Source of the DNA: Rhodothermales bacterium
Lineage (GTDB): Bacteria > Bacteroidota > Rhodothermia > Rhodothermales > Bin80
Length of the DNA: 64,000 nt
Direction: 5' to 3'
Assembly: GCA_028278205.1 (NCBI GenBank)
Contig: JANQES010000143.1
Location: 62,001 to 126,000, forward strand
Shown here: positions 34,760 to 42,321 of the stretch, piece by piece
Position numbering within the stretch: position 1 is the first letter of the stretch
How the letters are laid out: every line of letters begins with the position of its first letter
Notes under the pieces: generated by a model
Told to the model about the DNA's origin: nothing
Database searches by the model: none
What the model saw: only the letters and a program-made list of their open reading frames with translations
Made by a program: the position numbers and the translations under genes

Positions 34760-35962
34760 GGAAGTCTTCTCAGTCTTCCCCGCTTTCAACGCCAGATACC
34801 CCTGCACCCCCGTCAACTGGCAGAAGCCGCGGGCGTCGCGACCGTCCCAGAGGGCGTTGTGTTCGCCGTAGGTGGCCACGCCGGTGTCGAACATCGAATG
34901 CGGGCTGTCGCAGCCGAGGATGCTAATGTGTCCCTTGAAGAGACGGATGCTAACCGTGCCATTGACAACGGCTTGCGAGGAGTCGATGAACGCCTCGATG
35001 TCGCGCATCACCGGGTCGAAGTGCTGGGCTTCGTGGAGGAGCATACCGTAGAAATCGGCGAGGTGGTCTTTCTGAAAGCGTTGCCATTTCGTCAAGACGA
35101 TCTTCTCCAACTCGCGATGCGCCGTGATGAGAATCAGCGGCGCCGGCGCCTCGAACCCGACGCGGCCTTTGATGCCGAGGATCGTATCGCCGACGTGGAT
35201 GTCGCGCCCGACGCCGTACTTCGCGCCGAGGTCGTTGAGCGTCTCGATGAGCGCCACCGCATCGGCTTCGACGCCGTCGATGGCTGTCGGCAGGCCGTTT
35301 TCGAAGGTCAGCGTCAGGTCGAGGTGAGCGTCCGGGCTTTCGGCGGGGGCGACGGTGTCGGGGTAGGCGTCGTCGGGGAGCGGATCGGTCGTGCCGAGCG
35401 TCTCAGCGCCGCCGACCGTAGTGCCCCAGAGGCCCTTATTGATCGAATAGGAAGTGGTCTTCGATGGCACCTCGAAGCCGCGCTCAAGCAGGAAGGCCGT
35501 CGTGTCTTGCCGGCTCAGGCCCTTGTCGCGGATGGGCGTGATGATCTCCAGATCGTCGCCCAAAAGCCGTATCGCCACGTCGAAGCGGACCTGATCGTTG
35601 CCCGCGCCGGTGGAGCCGTGGGCGATGGCCTTCGCGCCGAGTTGCCGGGCGATCTCGACGGTCTTGCGGGCCTGCACCACGCGCTCGGTACCCACGCACA
35701 GCGGATAGACGCCGCCGCGTAGGACGTTGCCCTTGATGAGGTAGCTCAGGTGGTCGTCGTACAACTCGTAGCGCCCTTCGACCAGATAATGCCCCGCCGC
35801 GCCGAGCGTCTGGGATTTCTGTTCGAGCGCCAGCGCATCTTCTTCGGTGATGCCACCGGTGTTGACGGTGACGGTGTAGACGGGCTCGCCGTAGGTCTCC
35901 TTGAGGTAGGGCACGCAGAACGACGTATCGAGACCGCCGCTAAAGGCTAAGACGATGGACAT
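34745..35962 (-). CDS. argG: argininosuccinate synthase
   Basis: A 405-residue enzyme that condenses citrulline and aspartate with ATP. The PP-loop FSGGLDTSFCV at the N-terminus, HGSTGAGNDQVRFD and SYSINKGLWG are diagnostic. I use ATG 35962; the frame extends upstream to 36043 through DNA that contains the GGTCACT repeat's edge. It is the first gene of the arginine operon, downstream of a promoter and a leader with a hairpin terminator. The last five residues are encoded by a repeat arm. Confidence 0.93.
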   Translation of the reverse strand: MSIVLAFSGGLDTSFCVPYLKETYGEPVYTVTVNTGGITEEDALALEQKSQTLGAAGHYLVEGRYELYDDHLSYLIKGNVLRGGVYPLCVGTERVVQARKTVEIARQLGAKAIAHGSTGAGNDQVRFDVAIRLLGDDLEIITPIRDKGLSRQDTTAFLLERGFEVPSKTTSYSINKGLWGTTVGGAETLGTTDPLPDDAYPDTVAPAESPDAHLDLTLTFENGLPTAIDGVEADAVALIETLNDLGAKYGVGRDIHVGDTILGIKGRVGFEAPAPLILITAHRELEKIVLTKWQRFQKDHLADFYGMLLHEAQHFDPVMRDIEAFIDSSQAVVNGTVSIRLFKGHISILGCDSPHSMFDTGVATYGEHNALWDGRDARGFCQLTGVQGYLALKAGKTEKTSDFGF

Positions 35963-36029
35963 GGTTTTTTCGTTTTCGAATGAGGGAAAAGTTGGGATCG
36001 AGGTTTGGGCTTTGGGGCGGGGTTTGTGT

Positions 36030-36105
36030 GGGTCACTGGTCACTAGTCATTGGTCACTGGTGTCTTTTTCTTCAACCAGTGACTAGTGACCGATGACCAG
36101 TGACC
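36030..36105. repeat. GGTCACT-word inverted repeat
   Basis: Four words (GGTCACTGGTCACTAGTCAT and on, 36031-36061) face four complementary words (36075-36105). It lies in the leader of argG, between the candidate terminator and the start codon, and would form a hairpin of about 30 base pairs in the mRNA. Confidence 0.88.
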
Positions 36106-36169
36106 TTCGTCGTCGGTCGCGCAGAGAGCCGTCGTTGTTCATACCACCAAGCATTGTCCAAACCTACCT

Positions 36170-36207
36170 AAAACAACAAAAAGCGCTGATTCGGGGAAAT
36201 CAGCGCT
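36170..36207 (-). terminator. intrinsic terminator in the arginine operon leader
   Basis: Read on the minus strand, AGCGCTGATT, a six-base loop and AATCAGCGCT form a perfect 10-bp stem followed by TTTTTTGTTGTTTT. It lies about 140 bases after the predicted transcription start and about 210 bases before argG, so it may act as an attenuator or end a small leader RNA. Confidence 0.75.
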
Positions 36208-36353
36208 ATCGGGAGCGAAGTGGAATCAGGTCGTCAGCGACCTATGCCGGTGCCCAAGTATACGCCCATTTCCCCGGTGTTCGGGTACGTCGCACGCGTC
36301 GAGCACGTCGGCTGGTCTGGGCGGTATGGCGGGTCATCGGTAGCATGACATAA

Positions 36354-36382
36354 AGGATAGGGCAGCCACGGAGGCTTGTCAA
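36354..36382 (-). promoter_or_regulatory. sigma70-type promoter for the arginine operon
   Basis: Minus strand: -35 TTGACA (36377-36382), 17-base spacer, -10 TATCCT (36354-36359). Transcription would start near 36346, giving a leader of about 380 bases before argG that contains the terminator hairpin and the GGTCACT palindrome. Confidence 0.7.
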
Positions 36383-36532
36383 GCGTGTAACGTGCAGATC
36401 TTGTTAAGGGTTGCATCACGTAACATCTGCGCTACAGTGTGCGCAAAAGCAGCGCGTGGCAGCCTGCTTGATCGTATATTGTTGACCGTTCACTGAATCA
36501 ATGACCGGCGTAGGAGGCAGGCCGGGGCATCC

Positions 36533-37447
36533 ATGAGCCGTTCGATGCATATTGAGCCGGGGGCGCTGTTGGGGCAGCGCATCGTCGAGGCGCCGGTGTG
36601 GCGTGTTAATGGCAGCGTGCCCTATGAAGAGGCCGACCTGATCGCCGTCGAAGAGCCGCTCGAAATACGCCTCGGCTACGTAGATGCCGGCACCCGCCTC
36701 GTGCGGCCCATCTCGGTGACGATGCGCACGCCGGGCCACGACGTCGAACTGGCCGTCGGTTTCCTCTTCACCGAGGGCATCATCAAAGATTTCGGCGACG
36801 TCGATCGTATCCGGCATACGGGACCCACCGGCGGCAAGAAGAACAACCGCAACGTCGTCACCGTCACCCTGAAGCCGGGTGTGACGTTCGACGCCGGGCG
36901 GCTGGAGCGGCATTTCTACACGGCGTCGAGTTGCGGCGTCTGCGGCAAAACGTCGCTCGATGCGCTGGAAATGGCCGCGTGCCCCTCGCTCCCCGACAAC
37001 CAGCCGATGCTGACTGCCGAGGTGATCCACCGGCTCCCGGAGGCGTTGCTCGAAGCGCAGGCGGTGTTCGAGCACACCGGCGGCCTTCACGCCGCCGCGC
37101 TCGTCGATGCCGGGGGACGGCTCCTCGCCACGCGCGAAGACGTAGGCCGCCACAACGCCGTCGATAAACTCATCGGCGCGCACGTGCTTGAGCGTCGCCT
37201 GCCGCTGCACGCGGGCATCCTGCTCGTCAGCGGGCGGGCCAGCTTCGAGTTGACGCAGAAGGCGTTGATGGCCGAGATCCCGGTGCTGGCCGCCGTCGGT
37301 GCGCCGTCGAGCCTGGCCGTCGAACTGGCGGAGCGCTTCGGGATGACGCTGCTCGGCTTCGTCCGCAACAGCCGGTTCAACGTCTACAGCGGATCAAATC
37401 GCGTGCGCGATTTGAAGGGGAGCACTAACGGGCAACAACAGGTTTGA
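36533..37447 (+). CDS. fdhD: formate dehydrogenase accessory sulfurtransferase FdhD
   Basis: A 304-residue cytoplasmic protein that passes sulfur from a desulfurase to the molybdenum cofactor of formate-dehydrogenase-like enzymes. The conserved CxxC loop is SSCGVCGK, and ATREDVGRHNAVDKLIG and LVSGRASFELTQKA are further signatures. It is somewhat longer than E. coli FdhD because of an N-terminal extension. The FdhF/YdeP-type oxidoreductase that it probably serves starts 840 bases downstream on the same strand, with a long palindrome and a small gene between. Confidence 0.92.
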   Translation: MSRSMHIEPGALLGQRIVEAPVWRVNGSVPYEEADLIAVEEPLEIRLGYVDAGTRLVRPISVTMRTPGHDVELAVGFLFTEGIIKDFGDVDRIRHTGPTGGKKNNRNVVTVTLKPGVTFDAGRLERHFYTASSCGVCGKTSLDALEMAACPSLPDNQPMLTAEVIHRLPEALLEAQAVFEHTGGLHAAALVDAGGRLLATREDVGRHNAVDKLIGAHVLERRLPLHAGILLVSGRASFELTQKALMAEIPVLAAVGAPSSLAVELAERFGMTLLGFVRNSRFNVYSGSNRVRDLKGSTNGQQQV

Positions 37448-37456
37448 GCAGGCGAT

Positions 37457-37771
37457 GGCGAACCCACCCCGCTCCTCAAAGGAGGCAGGGCTGTTAAGTT
37501 CTCTGAAAATGGTCGTTCGGAAACACCAACCAGTTTCCCCTCCTGGACAGGAGGGGACTAAGGGGTGGTCGATCTCAAGCTTTGAAAAAACACCCCAACG
37601 CTGCGATTTTCCGCGAGGTGGGCAATCAACCACCCCTGCCCCCTCCTGTCCAGGAGGGGAACTTGAATCGTTACGTCGAAGAGAACTTAATAGCCCTGCT
37701 CCAGGGAGGGGACTTTGGGTCGTTGCATGCCGCATCCTTTAAAGTCCCCTCCGAGGCGGGGTGGGTTCGCC
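37457..37771. repeat. 315-bp palindromic element
   Basis: Outer arms GGCGAACCCACCCCGC and GCGGGGTGGGTTCGCC bound a stretch with several inner hairpins based on CCCCTCCTGGACAGGAGGGG and the matching CCCCTCCTGTCCAGGAGGGG (37540 and 37642 regions). No gene is visible inside. It separates fdhD from its partner genes; 37775-37828 adds a GACCACGGACAACTGACCAC tandem. Confidence 0.85.
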
Positions 37772-37828
37772 AACGCTGATGCATGACACAACCAACAACT
37801 GACCACGGACAACTGACCACGAACTACG

Positions 37829-38200
37829 ATGAAACTCAGGATTTTAGACAATTCGATACGGCTGCGGCTGACGCAGTCGGAAGTGACGGCGTTCGGCGAG
37901 CACGGGCGCGTGATAGCGCATACGCGGTTTAAGCCGGGCGAATATCTCACCTACACGCTCGAAGCCTCCGACCGCGTCGATCATCTGGCAGCCCTGTACG
38001 AAGATGAGCGTATCACCATTAAGGTGCCGTCGGCGTGGGTGTCGGGATGGGTCGATACCAACAAGGTGGGCCTGGAGGGCGAGCAGCGCATCGAAGGCGA
38101 CGAGGTGATGACGATTCTCATCGAGAAGGATTTCAAATGTCTCCACGGTCCGGCAGACCGGGTCGAAGCCGACGCCTTCCCGAACCCGATGGCTCAATGA
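37829..38200 (+). CDS. small conserved protein of the FdhF/YdeP locus
   Basis: A 123-residue cytoplasmic protein, probably of the family I recall as DUF7009, without known function. It begins MKLRILDNSIRLRLTQSEV, is beta-rich and has no helices that could span a membrane. A single late cysteine lies in FKCLHG, followed by a C-terminal tail. It sits between fdhD and the oxidoreductase and probably helps the molybdoenzyme, which is inference from position. Its stop codon directly touches a repeat arm. Confidence 0.72.
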   Translation: MKLRILDNSIRLRLTQSEVTAFGEHGRVIAHTRFKPGEYLTYTLEASDRVDHLAALYEDERITIKVPSAWVSGWVDTNKVGLEGEQRIEGDEVMTILIEKDFKCLHGPADRVEADAFPNPMAQ

Positions 38201-38255
38201 ATTTTGGATTTTAGATTTTGGATTTTGGATTGTTAACTTTATCCAAAATCCAAAA
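38201..38255. repeat. TTTTGGA-word inverted repeat
   Basis: Left arm 38201-38231 (four words), right arm 38241-38255 (two words), loop of about 9 bases. The left arm begins at the base after the stop codon of the small protein. Confidence 0.85.
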
Positions 38256-38284
38256 ACGACCAGCGTAATCAACCTGGAAAAGCC

Positions 38285-40675
38285 TTGAGCGAACCTGAGC
38301 AGCGCGCAACCGAAGAAGAACGACGAGCGGTCAAACCCCGCGCGGTGGAAGCGCAGCCCCCTGAGACGTTGGCGAAGGCCCGGATCAGCGCGCCGAAGGA
38401 AACGGCTGCCGGCCCGCCCGCCGTGATGACGGCGGCCCGCCATGCTTTCGGCGAGATGGGCGTCATGCGCAGCCTCAAAGTGCTCGGCAAGCTCAACCAG
38501 TACGACGGCTTCGACTGCCCCGGCTGCGCCTGGCCCGATCCCGATCACCGGTCCGACGCCGAATATTGCGAGAACGGCGTCAAGGCCGTCGCCGAGGAGG
38601 CTACCAAAAAGCGCGTTACGCCCGCGTTTTTCCGCGAGTGGACCGTCGAGATGCTGTCGAAGAAGTCGGATTACTGGCTCGGCAAACAGGGACGGCTGAC
38701 CCATCCGATGGTGCTGCGAAGCGGCAGCAGCCAGTATCAGCCTATCGAATGGGACGACGCCTTCGCCCTGATCGCTGAACATCTGAACGCCCTCGACAGT
38801 CCCGACGAAGCCGTCTTTTACACCTCCGGACGCACCAGCAACGAGGCGGCGTTTCTCTACCAGCTTTTCGTTCGCCTTTTCGGCACCAACAACCTGCCCG
38901 ACTGCTCGAATATGTGCCACGAGTCGAGCGGGATGGGGCTCAAAGAGGTCATCGGCGTGGGCAAAGGCACGGTCACGCTCGACGATTTCGAAAAGACCGA
39001 ACTGATCTTCATCGTCGGGCAGAATCCGGGGACGAACCATCCGCGCATGCTCTCGACGTTGCAGAAAGCCAAGCAGAGCGGCGCCAAAATCATCCACGTT
39101 AACCCGCTGCCTGAGGCGGGGATGAAGCGGTTTCGGCATCCGCAGAAAGTCTCCGGCTGGCTCGGCAAAGGCACCGAACTCGCCGACGTCTTCGCGCAGG
39201 TGCGTATCAACGGCGACGTGGCGTTCTTCAAGGGGGTGATGAAACACCTCCTCCACGAAGAAGCCCGGCGAGACACCGAAGTGATCGCGCGCCAGTGGAT
39301 CCGGAAAAAGACGCTGGGGCTACGGACGTTCGGCGAAGACCTGCTGCGCGAGTCGTGGGGCGTCATCGTCGAAGAAAGCGGCGTCAGCAAAGAGCAGATC
39401 GTCGAGATCGCCGAGATGGTGATTGCGGCGGAGCGCATCATCGTCTGCTGGGCGATGGGCCTGACGCAGCACAAAAACGCCGTCGCCAACGTGCAGAGCA
39501 TCGTCAACCTGTTGTTGATGAAGGGCTGCATCGGCAAGCCGGGCGCGGGGGTCTGCCCGGTGCGCGGCCATTCGAACGTCCAGGGCGACCGCACCGTCGG
39601 CATCACGCCGCGCCCGTCCAAAGATTTCCTCAAACGCCTCGGTAAGGCGTTCAAGTTCGAGCCGCCGGAGGAGTCCGGCTACGACACCGTCGAGGCTATC
39701 AAGGCGATGCGCGAGGGCAAGGCGAAGGTCTTTTTTGCGATGGGCGGCAACTTTCTCTCGGCAGCGCCCGACACCGAGTTCACCGCCGAAGGGCTCCAAC
39801 GCTGCCGGCTGACGGTCCAGGTCTCGACGAAGCTCAACCGGGCGCACCTCGTCACAGGCGAAGAAGCGCTCATCCTGCCGTGTCTGGGTCGGACCGAACG
39901 CGACCTCCAGGCCGGCGGCGAGCAGTTCGTCAGCGTCGAAAACTCGATGGGCATCGTCCACGCCTCGCGGGGATCGCTCGATCCGTTTTCTGTGGATTTG
40001 CTCAGCGAGCCTGCCATCGTTGCCGGACTGGCCCAGGCTGTGCTCGGCGCCGATCATCCCGTCGATTGGAACGCCCTGATCGCCAACTACGACCGCGTCC
40101 GCGATCACATCGCCGCCGTCGTGCCCGGCTTCGAGAATTATAACCAGAAGGTGCGGTCGGACCTCGGCTTTTACCTGCCCAACGCCGCCCGCGAAGGCGT
40201 TTTCAACACCGACACCGGCAAGGCCAAATTCACCATCCACCCGATCCCCCGGCATCGTCTCGAAGACGGGCAGTTCTTGATGATGACCATCCGCAGCCAC
40301 GATCAGTTCAACACCACCATCTACGGCCTCGACGACCGCTACCGGGGCGTCAAAGGCGAGCGGCGGGTTATTTTTATGAACCCGGACGACGCGCGCGAGG
40401 CGGGCCTCAAGCAGGGCGACGTGGTCGATCTGCTCAGTCATTTCAACGGCGAAGAACGCATGGCGCGGCGCTTCATCGTGGTGCCCTTCGACCTGCCGCG
40501 CCGCTGCACCGCCACCTATTTCCCCGAAGCCAACCCTCTCGTCCACGTCGATCACACCGCCGACAGAAGCAACACGCCGGCTTCGAAGTCGGTCGTCATT
40601 AGCCTGCTTCCGCCCTCAGATTCAGCGCCTTTCGATTACAATCAGTCGGTGGATGGGCAGGTGGGGGGTGCTTAA
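38285..40675 (+). CDS. FdhF/YdeP-family molybdopterin oxidoreductase
   Basis: A 796-residue molybdopterin enzyme related to the formate dehydrogenase H and YdeP alpha subunits. It starts at TTG 38285. The motif FDCPGCAWPDP is characteristic of the YdeP group; the cofactor-proximal segment NLPDCSNMCHESSGMG carries a cysteine where FdhF has selenocysteine. Further motifs are TSGRTSNEAAFLYQ, GQNPGTNHPRM and GVCPVRGHSNVQGDRT. It lacks the four-cysteine [4Fe-4S] N-terminus of true formate dehydrogenases. Its stop overlaps the stop of the convergent membrane gene (TTAA). Substrate unknown; FdhD dependence is likely. Confidence 0.9.
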   Translation: MSEPEQRATEEERRAVKPRAVEAQPPETLAKARISAPKETAAGPPAVMTAARHAFGEMGVMRSLKVLGKLNQYDGFDCPGCAWPDPDHRSDAEYCENGVKAVAEEATKKRVTPAFFREWTVEMLSKKSDYWLGKQGRLTHPMVLRSGSSQYQPIEWDDAFALIAEHLNALDSPDEAVFYTSGRTSNEAAFLYQLFVRLFGTNNLPDCSNMCHESSGMGLKEVIGVGKGTVTLDDFEKTELIFIVGQNPGTNHPRMLSTLQKAKQSGAKIIHVNPLPEAGMKRFRHPQKVSGWLGKGTELADVFAQVRINGDVAFFKGVMKHLLHEEARRDTEVIARQWIRKKTLGLRTFGEDLLRESWGVIVEESGVSKEQIVEIAEMVIAAERIIVCWAMGLTQHKNAVANVQSIVNLLLMKGCIGKPGAGVCPVRGHSNVQGDRTVGITPRPSKDFLKRLGKAFKFEPPEESGYDTVEAIKAMREGKAKVFFAMGGNFLSAAPDTEFTAEGLQRCRLTVQVSTKLNRAHLVTGEEALILPCLGRTERDLQAGGEQFVSVENSMGIVHASRGSLDPFSVDLLSEPAIVAGLAQAVLGADHPVDWNALIANYDRVRDHIAAVVPGFENYNQKVRSDLGFYLPNAAREGVFNTDTGKAKFTIHPIPRHRLEDGQFLMMTIRSHDQFNTTIYGLDDRYRGVKGERRVIFMNPDDAREAGLKQGDVVDLLSHFNGEERMARRFIVVPFDLPRRCTATYFPEANPLVHVDHTADRSNTPASKSVVISLLPPSDSAPFDYNQSVDGQVGGA

Positions 40676-41130
40676 TCGCTATCGCTGCTCTTTTTCCAGG
40701 GTAAGCCTGCGTAGTAGACGATGGAGATCACAAAGAAGGTGATCACCCAACTGAAGAACTTGATCCACGCGTTCTCTACCGTCAAGGCGTCTTCGCCCGG
40801 CATGAAAAGGACGGTAAGGATTTCGATCGTCAGGGCGGTGATGACGAGGTTGACCACGTAGGGCCACAGCTTGACCGGCACAAAAAAGAGCACCCAGATT
40901 AAGGTGTAAGCAAACATCGAAAGGACGACGGTAATGGCCCCGACGATGTTTTGCACCGTCTCGCTTGCATCGGGAAGTAGCACGGCGCCGTAGGAGAAAA
41001 CAGCCGTTCCCTCGCCTCGCAGGAAAGCTATGAGAATCCAGACAATGACGCCTGCGATGGCCGCGAGCACGTACTGCTTCCAATTGACCGCATCAAGCGC
41101 GGCCTTTAAGTAGGTCGACAGGCTTTTCAT
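40672..41130 (-). CDS. four-helix membrane protein, paralogue A
   Basis: A 152-residue inner-membrane protein with four predicted helices (about 17-37, 60-85, 90-110, 122-142). I do not recognise the family. It is clearly related to the protein at 41213-41647: both have (A)INW(K/G), YGAVLLP(D/N)ASET, FALIWVLFF(V/M)P(V/L)KLW and FMPGE-A-L-(T/S)V. A strong GGAGGT lies six bases before the ATG, unusual here where few genes show such a site. Charged termini (KKSSDSD) suggest a cytoplasmic C-end. Confidence 0.75.
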   Translation of the reverse strand: MKSLSTYLKAALDAVNWKQYVLAAIAGVIVWILIAFLRGEGTAVFSYGAVLLPDASETVQNIVGAITVVLSMFAYTLIWVLFFVPVKLWPYVVNLVITALTIEILTVLFMPGEDALTVENAWIKFFSWVITFFVISIVYYAGLPWKKSSDSD

Positions 41131-41212
41131 GGGAGTACCTCCACGTTGGATTTGCGTCCCACTCCCGCTCTACCTGGACGCCAAGGGCATCGAGTTAAGA
41201 ACGACTCGTTTC

Positions 41213-41647
41213 CTATTTTTTCCAGGGTGCGCCTTCATAGACGAGGGAGATCACGAACAGGCCCACCACGAAGGTGATAAACCGGATCCACGTGGCCGCT
41301 ACCGACAAGGCGGGTTCGCCCGGCATGAAAAGATGGGAAAGCGTGGTGATAGCCAGGGCGGCGAAAATAAGCTTCACCCCGTAAGACCACAGCTTGAGCG
41401 GCATGAAGAAGAGCACCCAGATGAGGGCGAAGAGTAAACACGCCACGACGACGGTGCCTCCCCCGGCGATGGCTTGCATCGTCTCGCTTGCGTTGGGCAG
41501 CAACACTGCGCCGTAGGCGACCGGGTTCACCCCCAGCAGGAGCGACGCGAGAGCCCAGGCCACGGCGCCTGCCACGCCTGCAAGCACCAGCCGCCCCCAG
41601 TTGATAGCATCCCACGAGAAATCTGCGGGAATCAAGAGGTTTTTCAT
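41213..41647 (-). CDS. four-helix membrane protein, paralogue B
   Basis: A 144-residue paralogue of the preceding gene, probably a tandem duplication, with the same helix layout and shared motifs. I start it at ATG 41647 because GGAGG precedes it by seven bases; the open frame continues to 42211 but only as an artefact over mobA. The pair lies between the FdhF/YdeP-type enzyme and mobA, but on the opposite strand, so a link to molybdenum metabolism is only positional. Confidence 0.75.
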   Translation of the reverse strand: MKNLLIPADFSWDAINWGRLVLAGVAGAVAWALASLLLGVNPVAYGAVLLPNASETMQAIAGGGTVVVACLLFALIWVLFFMPLKLWSYGVKLIFAALAITTLSHLFMPGEPALSVAATWIRFITFVVGLFVISLVYEGAPWKK

Positions 41648-41722
41648 CGGTATGCCTCCGAAACGAAATGCGTTTGCACGGTACCTTAAAATGTACAGTT
41701 GCGCCGGCATACTCTCAACGCA

Positions 41723-42298
41723 ATGGGTAAAACCATGATGAAGCTCTACCCCAACCTCACCGGCTTGATCCTGGCCGGCGGCAAAAGCACGCGGTTCGGC
41801 GCGGACAAAGCGCAGCACGCCGTCGAAGGGCGGGCGATGATCGAGCGTGTGGCCGAGGTCGTCGGGGCGATGGCGGAGGTGGTGTTGATCGGCGTGGGCG
41901 AGGCAGGGGCGGGCTACGGCGTGCCCTCGGCCCGTCAGGTGGTGGATCGGTATAAGGATGCCGGGCCGCTGGCGGGGCTGCACGCGGGATTGGAAGCCGC
42001 CGAGACGCCGTGGGTGCTGGTCGTCGCCTGCGATATGCCGTTTGTTACAGGGGAGGTGTTGGGCGCGTTGTTGGATGCGCGTGGGCCAGATGTAGCCGCC
42101 GTCGTGGCACGGACGCCGGACGGGCGGCGCCATCCGCTCTGTGCCTGTTATCATCAAAACACGCTGCCCACCGTCGAGGCGCACCTGGCTGCCGGCACGC
42201 GGGCAATGCACCGGCTGTTGGATCGATTAAAGAATGTGTGCTACGTGGATCTCCCGGCGGGTCCTTTGCGTAATGTCAACCGCGTTTCGGACCTTTAA
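41723..42298 (+). CDS. mobA: molybdenum cofactor guanylyltransferase
   Basis: A 191-residue cytoplasmic nucleotidyltransferase that attaches GMP to molybdopterin to form the bis-MGD cofactor. The nucleotide-binding start LILAGGKSTRFGADKA, the GPLAGLHAGLEA loop and the VACDMPFV motif are classical. It supplies the cofactor type that FdhF-like enzymes need. moaA begins 24 bases downstream, separated by a short AT-rich hairpin. Start chosen at 41723; the ATG at 41738 is possible. Confidence 0.92.
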   Translation: MGKTMMKLYPNLTGLILAGGKSTRFGADKAQHAVEGRAMIERVAEVVGAMAEVVLIGVGEAGAGYGVPSARQVVDRYKDAGPLAGLHAGLEAAETPWVLVVACDMPFVTGEVLGALLDARGPDVAAVVARTPDGRRHPLCACYHQNTLPTVEAHLAAGTRAMHRLLDRLKNVCYVDLPAGPLRNVNRVSDL

Positions 42299-42321
42299 AA
42301 AAATCGACCCTCGATTTTTTT
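42297..42321. promoter_or_regulatory. AT-rich hairpin abutting the moaA start codon
   Basis: AAAAAAATCGA-CCC-TCGATTTTTTT forms a perfect 11-bp stem with a 3-base loop. Its last T touches the ATG of moaA at 42322. It looks like an intrinsic terminator ending mobA but leaves no room for a ribosome-binding site for moaA. Confidence 0.65.

Noticed and set aside
36093..36353. 86-codon plus-strand frame in the argG-fdhD gap
   Set aside because: It runs through the GGTCACT repeat and the terminator and has no coding signature; the minus-strand promoter and leader explain the region better.
41648..42211. N-terminal extension of the second four-helix protein
   Set aside because: It is antisense to mobA; the ATG at 41647 has a strong ribosome-binding site and matches the paralogue's start.
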